Shown piece by piece: positions 50,560 to 54,044 of a stretch of DNA of 54,044 nt. Position numbers and translations under genes: made by a program. The DNA comes from Bacteroidales bacterium. GTDB lineage: Bacteria; Bacteroidota; Bacteroidia; Bacteroidales; P3. The stretch spans positions 1-54,044 of the forward strand of contig JAFXMW010000121.1 of the NCBI GenBank assembly GCA_017530105.1, written 5' to 3'. The notes under the pieces were generated by a model. That model worked only from the letters and a program-made list of their open reading frames with translations. It searched no databases and had not been told where the DNA came from. Position 1 is the first letter of the stretch, and each line of letters starts with the position of its first letter.

Positions 50560-51525
50560 ATGAAAGAGATACTCGAAAAAGTAAATGAATTCTTTGCGTC
50601 GGAGCAATTCATCCACACCCCAGAAGAACTCTACGCCCCCATCGAATACACCCTCCGGCTGGGGGGCAAACGCATACGTCCGTTCCTTTTGCTTGCCGCC
50701 AACCAAATGTTCGGAGGCACCACCGAGCAGGTGCGTGATGCAGCCATAGGCATCGAAGTATTCCACAACTTCACCCTCCTCCACGACGACCTCATGGACA
50801 AATCGCCCATCCGCCGCGGACAACCCACCGTCTACCGCAAATGGGACGAGAACACCGCCATCCTCTCAGGCGACACCATGTTCGCCCTCGCATGGCGCTA
50901 CTTCCTTGCCCAGCCCCATCCACGCCTGCGCGAAATACTCTCCTGTTTCAACCAAACAGCCATCGAGGTGTGCGAAGGCCAGCAATACGACATGAACTTC
51001 GAGAAACAAAGCCAAGTCCCCCTCGACGACTATATGATGATGATCCGTCTCAAAACAGCCGTCCTTCTTGCCGGGGCGCTCAAAATCGGAGCCCTTTATG
51101 CCAATGCACCCCAAGCCGACACCGACCACCTCTATCAATTTGGCATCCATCTCGGCCTCGCTTTCCAACTGCAGGACGACCTCCTCGACAGTTTCGGCAA
51201 CACCGCCGAATTCGGCAAACAAACCGGACAGGACATCCGCGACAACAAAAAAACATACCTCATCCTCCAAGCCCTCCAACTGGCCCCTGACAACTGCCGG
51301 CAAGAACTCACCCATCTCTTCTCCTCAACCCCCGCCGACAGCGATGAAAAAGTGGCCCGTGTCCTGCAAATCTACAATACCCTCGGCATCCGCCAGGAAG
51401 TCGAAAAAGCCATCTCCCTGCAGTTCGACCAAGCCCTCCTCCATCTCAACGCCATCAAAACCGAAGAGAAAAACAAAGCCCCTCTCAGGGAGCTCATGGA
51501 GTCCCTTTCAGACCGAAAAAAATAA
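50560..51525 (+). CDS. Trans-polyprenyl diphosphate synthase
   Basis: A 321-residue prenyl synthase that joins isopentenyl units. The first aspartate-rich motif is DDLMD (76-80) and the second is QDDLLD, about residues 206-210; GGKRIRP sits near 35-41. F71, five residues before the first motif, is a bulky residue that could limit chain length, which would favour farnesyl or geranylgeranyl products, but this cannot be settled by eye. Products feed undecaprenyl or quinone synthesis. It lies 43 bases after tamL. Confidence 0.9.
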   Translation: MKEILEKVNEFFASEQFIHTPEELYAPIEYTLRLGGKRIRPFLLLAANQMFGGTTEQVRDAAIGIEVFHNFTLLHDDLMDKSPIRRGQPTVYRKWDENTAILSGDTMFALAWRYFLAQPHPRLREILSCFNQTAIEVCEGQQYDMNFEKQSQVPLDDYMMMIRLKTAVLLAGALKIGALYANAPQADTDHLYQFGIHLGLAFQLQDDLLDSFGNTAEFGKQTGQDIRDNKKTYLILQALQLAPDNCRQELTHLFSSTPADSDEKVARVLQIYNTLGIRQEVEKAISLQFDQALLHLNAIKTEEKNKAPLRELMESLSDRKK

Positions 51526-51564
51526 AAAAAATAAATAAAAAATTACCATTCCGGAAAAAAAACG

Positions 51565-51572
51565 TATATTTG
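51565..51572 (+). promoter_or_regulatory. Promoter box for the exbB cluster
   Basis: TATATTTG, an exact TAnnTTTG match, 64 bases before the exbB ATG. No clear -33 TTG. Confidence 0.55.
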
Positions 51573-51636
51573 CAGAAATATTAAGCAAATGCGAATTTAA
51601 ATTAACTAATTAATAATTAACTCATTAAATTAAATC

Positions 51637-52467
51637 ATGAAAAAAGTAATTGCTTTAATGTCAATCATTGGCTTATTGACATTCACCAATCTCAATGGTG
51701 TCATGGCGCAGGATCAGCCCGCTCAAGGCGACCAGCCCGCAACCGAACAAGTCGACGAACAAGCCGTTGACAGCACCGTGGCCGAGGCTCCCGCAGCCGA
51801 AGAGCCCGAAACCGTCGCAGCACCTGTCGAAGAGACCAAATCCTTCCACCAGATGCTGAAAGAAAAGTACATCCAAGGTGGTGCAGGCTGGATGACCCCC
51901 GTGCTCCTCTGCCTCATCTTCGGTATGGCTTTGGTTATTGAGCGTATCCTTTATCTCAACATGGCCACCACCAATGTGCAGCAACTGCTCGAAGGCATTG
52001 AAGGCTATGTCAAGAAAGGCGACTACAACGGCGCTAAAGACCTCTGCCGCGACACCCGTGGCCCCGTGGCCTCCATCTTCTACCAAGGTCTCGACCGTAT
52101 CGACGAAGGCCTCGACAATGTCGAAAAAGCTGTCACCTCCTACGGTGGTGTCCAAATGGCCCGTCTCGAGAACAACATGACCTGGATTGGTCTGTTCATC
52201 GCCCTGGCTCCCTCCTTCGGATTCCTCGGCACCGTTGTCGGTATGGTCCAAGCATTCGATGACATCGAAGTCGCCGGTGATATCAGCCCCACCGTTGTGG
52301 CTGGCGGTATGAAAGTCGCTCTGTTGACCACCATCTTCGGTCTTATCGTTGCTATCATCCTTCAGATTTTCTATAACTATATCCTCACCAAAATCGAGAA
52401 CCTCGTTGCCCAAATGGAAGATGGCTCCATCTCCTTCATGGACATCCTCGTCAAGAACAAGAAATAA
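51637..52467 (+). CDS. exbB: ExbB/TolQ/MotA-type proton channel
   Basis: A 276-residue inner-membrane channel subunit that uses the proton gradient to drive TonB or Tol. An N-terminal signal-like segment (VIALMSIIGLLTFTNLNGVMA) leads a long periplasmic stretch rich in Ala, Glu, Pro and Gln (about 25-65). The first channel span follows (PVLLCLIFGMALVIERILYL). The conserved core is GLFIALAPSFGFLGTVVGMVQAFDDI and MKVALLTTIFGLIVAIILQIFYNYI. The extended N-terminus is common in Bacteroidetes ExbB. Two ExbD genes follow with a small membrane gene in between. Confidence 0.9.
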   Translation: MKKVIALMSIIGLLTFTNLNGVMAQDQPAQGDQPATEQVDEQAVDSTVAEAPAAEEPETVAAPVEETKSFHQMLKEKYIQGGAGWMTPVLLCLIFGMALVIERILYLNMATTNVQQLLEGIEGYVKKGDYNGAKDLCRDTRGPVASIFYQGLDRIDEGLDNVEKAVTSYGGVQMARLENNMTWIGLFIALAPSFGFLGTVVGMVQAFDDIEVAGDISPTVVAGGMKVALLTTIFGLIVAIILQIFYNYILTKIENLVAQMEDGSISFMDILVKNKK

Positions 52468-52523
52468 TAGTTATAAGGAGTCCTTTTTATATTAATTACA
52501 AACTAAAAAATCCTTAAACTGTT

Positions 52524-52967
52524 ATGAAAGAGAAAACCGATAAACTATTAACCCTGGCGCTTCTGGGCCTGGCCATCGTCGCAACGGTGTTTGCCTTCAT
52601 CTTCGCCCTGAACACCGTCTCCAATTCGGCCATGTTCGACATTGCCTTCTGGCTGCTGGTCATCATGATTGGCTTCTCACTGCTCGCCATCGTGGTCTTC
52701 CTCTGCAAGAAACTTGCCGGACGTTTCAAAACCGAAAAAGGCTATCTGAAGAAATTCCTCATTCTCGTTGCCCTCATCGTCGTCCTCCTTGTGGTAGCAT
52801 TCCTGCTCGCCAAAGGCACTGATGTCGACATCGTGAAATACGGCATTTCCGAAGGCACATCCAAACTCATCGGTGCCGCCTGCATACTGGTATACCTCAT
52901 CGTTATCGGTGCTGCACTTGCAATCCTGGTCACCGAAATTATGCCCAAATCCAACAAGAAAAAATAA
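52524..52967 (+). CDS. Small polytopic membrane protein in the exb cluster
   Basis: A 147-residue protein with four predicted spans (about 8-28, 36-56, 76-95, 113-135) linked by short charged loops, ending EIMPKSNKKK. I do not recognise a family. Its place between exbB and exbD, with 56 and 5 bases of spacing, suggests an accessory subunit of the motor. Similar small genes occur in exb clusters of other Bacteroidales as far as I recall. Confidence 0.6.
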   Translation: MKEKTDKLLTLALLGLAIVATVFAFIFALNTVSNSAMFDIAFWLLVIMIGFSLLAIVVFLCKKLAGRFKTEKGYLKKFLILVALIVVLLVVAFLLAKGTDVDIVKYGISEGTSKLIGAACILVYLIVIGAALAILVTEIMPKSNKKK

Positions 52968-52972
52968 GTACT

Positions 52973-53548
52973 ATGGGAAGAAAAACACCTGGCTTAAACA
53001 CCAGTTCAATGTCCGACATCTCGTTCCTGTTGTTGGCCTTCTTCCTATTGGTCTCCAACATCAACACAGATCAGGGTATTGCACGTCGTTTGCCGCCACC
53101 CTTGCCACCCAATCAGGAGAAACCTCCTGAGGTAAAGGAACGTAATATCTTCGTCGTCAAAATCAACAGCAAAGACCGTCTTCTCTTCAACGGTGAAATC
53201 GGTGACATCCACGATCTCAAAGACCGTGCCAAGGAATTCCTCGGAAATCCTGCCAACGATCCCAACCTCCCCGAGAAAATCAAGATGGACATCCCCATGC
53301 TGGGTTCAATGGACGTTTCGAAAGGTATTATCTCGCTGCAAAACGACCGCGGTACCTCGTACGACATGTATGTGGCCGTGCAGAACGAACTGCAGGCCGC
53401 CATCATCGAGATGCGCAACGAACTTTCACAAGAGAAGTTTGGTCGCAAATACGTCGACCTTAATGTTCAACAGGCAGAAGCCATCGATCAGGCAATCCCC
53501 ATCGCCATATCCGAGGCCGAGCCTACTAAAGTAGGAGAACGAAAATAA
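52973..53548 (+). CDS. exbD: ExbD/TolR-type protein, first copy
   Basis: A 191-residue ExbD/TolR protein: cytoplasmic start, one span (MSDISFLLLAFFLLVSNIN) whose first aspartate (D in SMSDIS) is the proton-carrying residue, then a proline-rich linker (RRLPPPLPPNQEKPPE) and a periplasmic domain. It works with ExbB to energise TonB-dependent uptake. It overlaps the next exbD by one base (TAATG at 53548). Confidence 0.92.
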   Translation: MGRKTPGLNTSSMSDISFLLLAFFLLVSNINTDQGIARRLPPPLPPNQEKPPEVKERNIFVVKINSKDRLLFNGEIGDIHDLKDRAKEFLGNPANDPNLPEKIKMDIPMLGSMDVSKGIISLQNDRGTSYDMYVAVQNELQAAIIEMRNELSQEKFGRKYVDLNVQQAEAIDQAIPIAISEAEPTKVGERK

Positions 53549-54021
53549 TGGCAAGATTTACTGGTAAAAAAGCGAAAGAGACACCTGCCCTCAACATGGG
53601 CTCCATGTCCGACATTATCTTCATGCTCCTGTTCTTCTTCATGACCATCACCACGATGCGCGAAAGCTCGCTTTATGTGACCATCAAAGTCCCTAAAGCC
53701 ACCGAAACCGTCAAACTGGAAAAGAAGAGTCTGGTAAGCTACATCAACGTAGGTACCCCCATGGTTGGTGAAATGCAGAAGAAATACGGTACCGAATCCC
53801 GTATCCAGCTCAACGACCAAATCTCCGAGGTCAAAGACATTCCTATGTTTGTCGAGTCCGAGATTTCCGCTCGTGTCGAAGCCGACCGTCCTTTTGTCAC
53901 TTTCTCCATCAAGGCCGATAAAGACACCAAGATGGGTCTCATAAGCGACATCAAACAGGAGCTCCGTAACTCCGGCGCATTCAAAATCTTCTACAATGCC
54001 GCCAAAGGGGAACGCAAATAA
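53548..54021 (+). CDS. exbD: ExbD/TolR-type protein, second copy
   Basis: A 157-residue second ExbD/TolR: span SMSDIIFMLLFFFMTITTM with the proton-site aspartate, then VTIKVPKATETVKLE and a periplasmic domain. It differs from the first copy in lacking the proline-rich linker. Paired, different ExbD proteins downstream of one ExbB are common in Bacteroidetes and may form one motor with a mixed dimer. A TonB gene may follow beyond the window edge. Confidence 0.92.
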   Translation: MARFTGKKAKETPALNMGSMSDIIFMLLFFFMTITTMRESSLYVTIKVPKATETVKLEKKSLVSYINVGTPMVGEMQKKYGTESRIQLNDQISEVKDIPMFVESEISARVEADRPFVTFSIKADKDTKMGLISDIKQELRNSGAFKIFYNAAKGERK

Positions 54022-54044
54022 GCGTCTATCCCACTCTACATAAA

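Noticed and set aside
1-54044. tRNA, rRNA, transposase, integrase, restriction or phage genes
   Set aside because: I looked for tRNA T-loop patterns with paired arms and for the usual protein motifs on both strands and found none.

Overview
The window comes from a member of the Bacteroidales, probably an uncultured gut or rumen lineage. Four things point there: promoters of the Bacteroidetes type (TAnnTTTG near -7, sometimes TTG near -33) before many genes; type IX secretion traits (a PorW/SprE-like lipoprotein, one cargo with a type A sorting tail and one with a type B/CHU_C tail); families typical of the phylum (DUF3822, DUF4199, BspA-like repeats, a lipidated Omp85/TamL protein); and a Rho factor with a long disordered insert. 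Most of the window is housekeeping chromosome. I see no rRNA, tRNA, CRISPR array, transposase, phage or restriction genes.

Layout. 1-660: end of an outer-membrane beta-barrel gene, then an intergenic patch with repeats, hairpins and a possible small RNA. 661-7891: clpC divergent from gyrA, followed by a TPR protein gene and a shortened, diverged tandem copy of it. 7892-8766: AT-rich patch holding a 105-bp nested palindrome and two tiny paralogous membrane-protein genes not previously called. 8767-15156: a seven-gene minus-strand run (membrane-anchored protein, DUF3822, rsmD, purC, CYTH phosphatase, YfcC transporter, M28 peptidase). 15200-22395: a six-gene minus-strand operon (DUF4199, polyprenyl-type glycosyltransferase, ychF, porW, bactofilin, kinase-RapZ fusion). 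22484-27122: response regulator, metallo-hydrolase and glycosyltransferase in one tight operon, then cyclophilin and an enlarged signal peptidase I. 27456-32331: a large BspA-like type IX cargo and a GC-rich glycosyltransferase. 32643-39267: priA converging on trmH-type methyltransferase, threonine aldolase and rho. 39430-44300: gcvH, two lipoproteins, a second copy of the 105-bp palindrome, and a large IgGFc-binding/PKD protein. 44324-54021: proS divergent from an envelope run (outer-membrane protein, waaA, tamL, polyprenyl synthase), then an exbB-exbD-exbD energy-transduction cluster that continues to the window edge.

Many genes serve the cell envelope: type IX secretion, Kdo transfer to lipid A, Omp85 assembly, isoprenoid supply, a bactofilin scaffold, a probable amino-sugar kinase fused to an amino-sugar sensor domain, and the Ton/Tol motor. 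The least ordinary items are the two near-leaderless 45-46 residue membrane proteins with matching 5' and 3' flanks, the two-copy 105-bp nested palindrome, the kinase-RapZ fusion inside the porW-bactofilin operon, and the candidate small RNA beside clpC. I did not find a gene cluster that I can claim as a new system.
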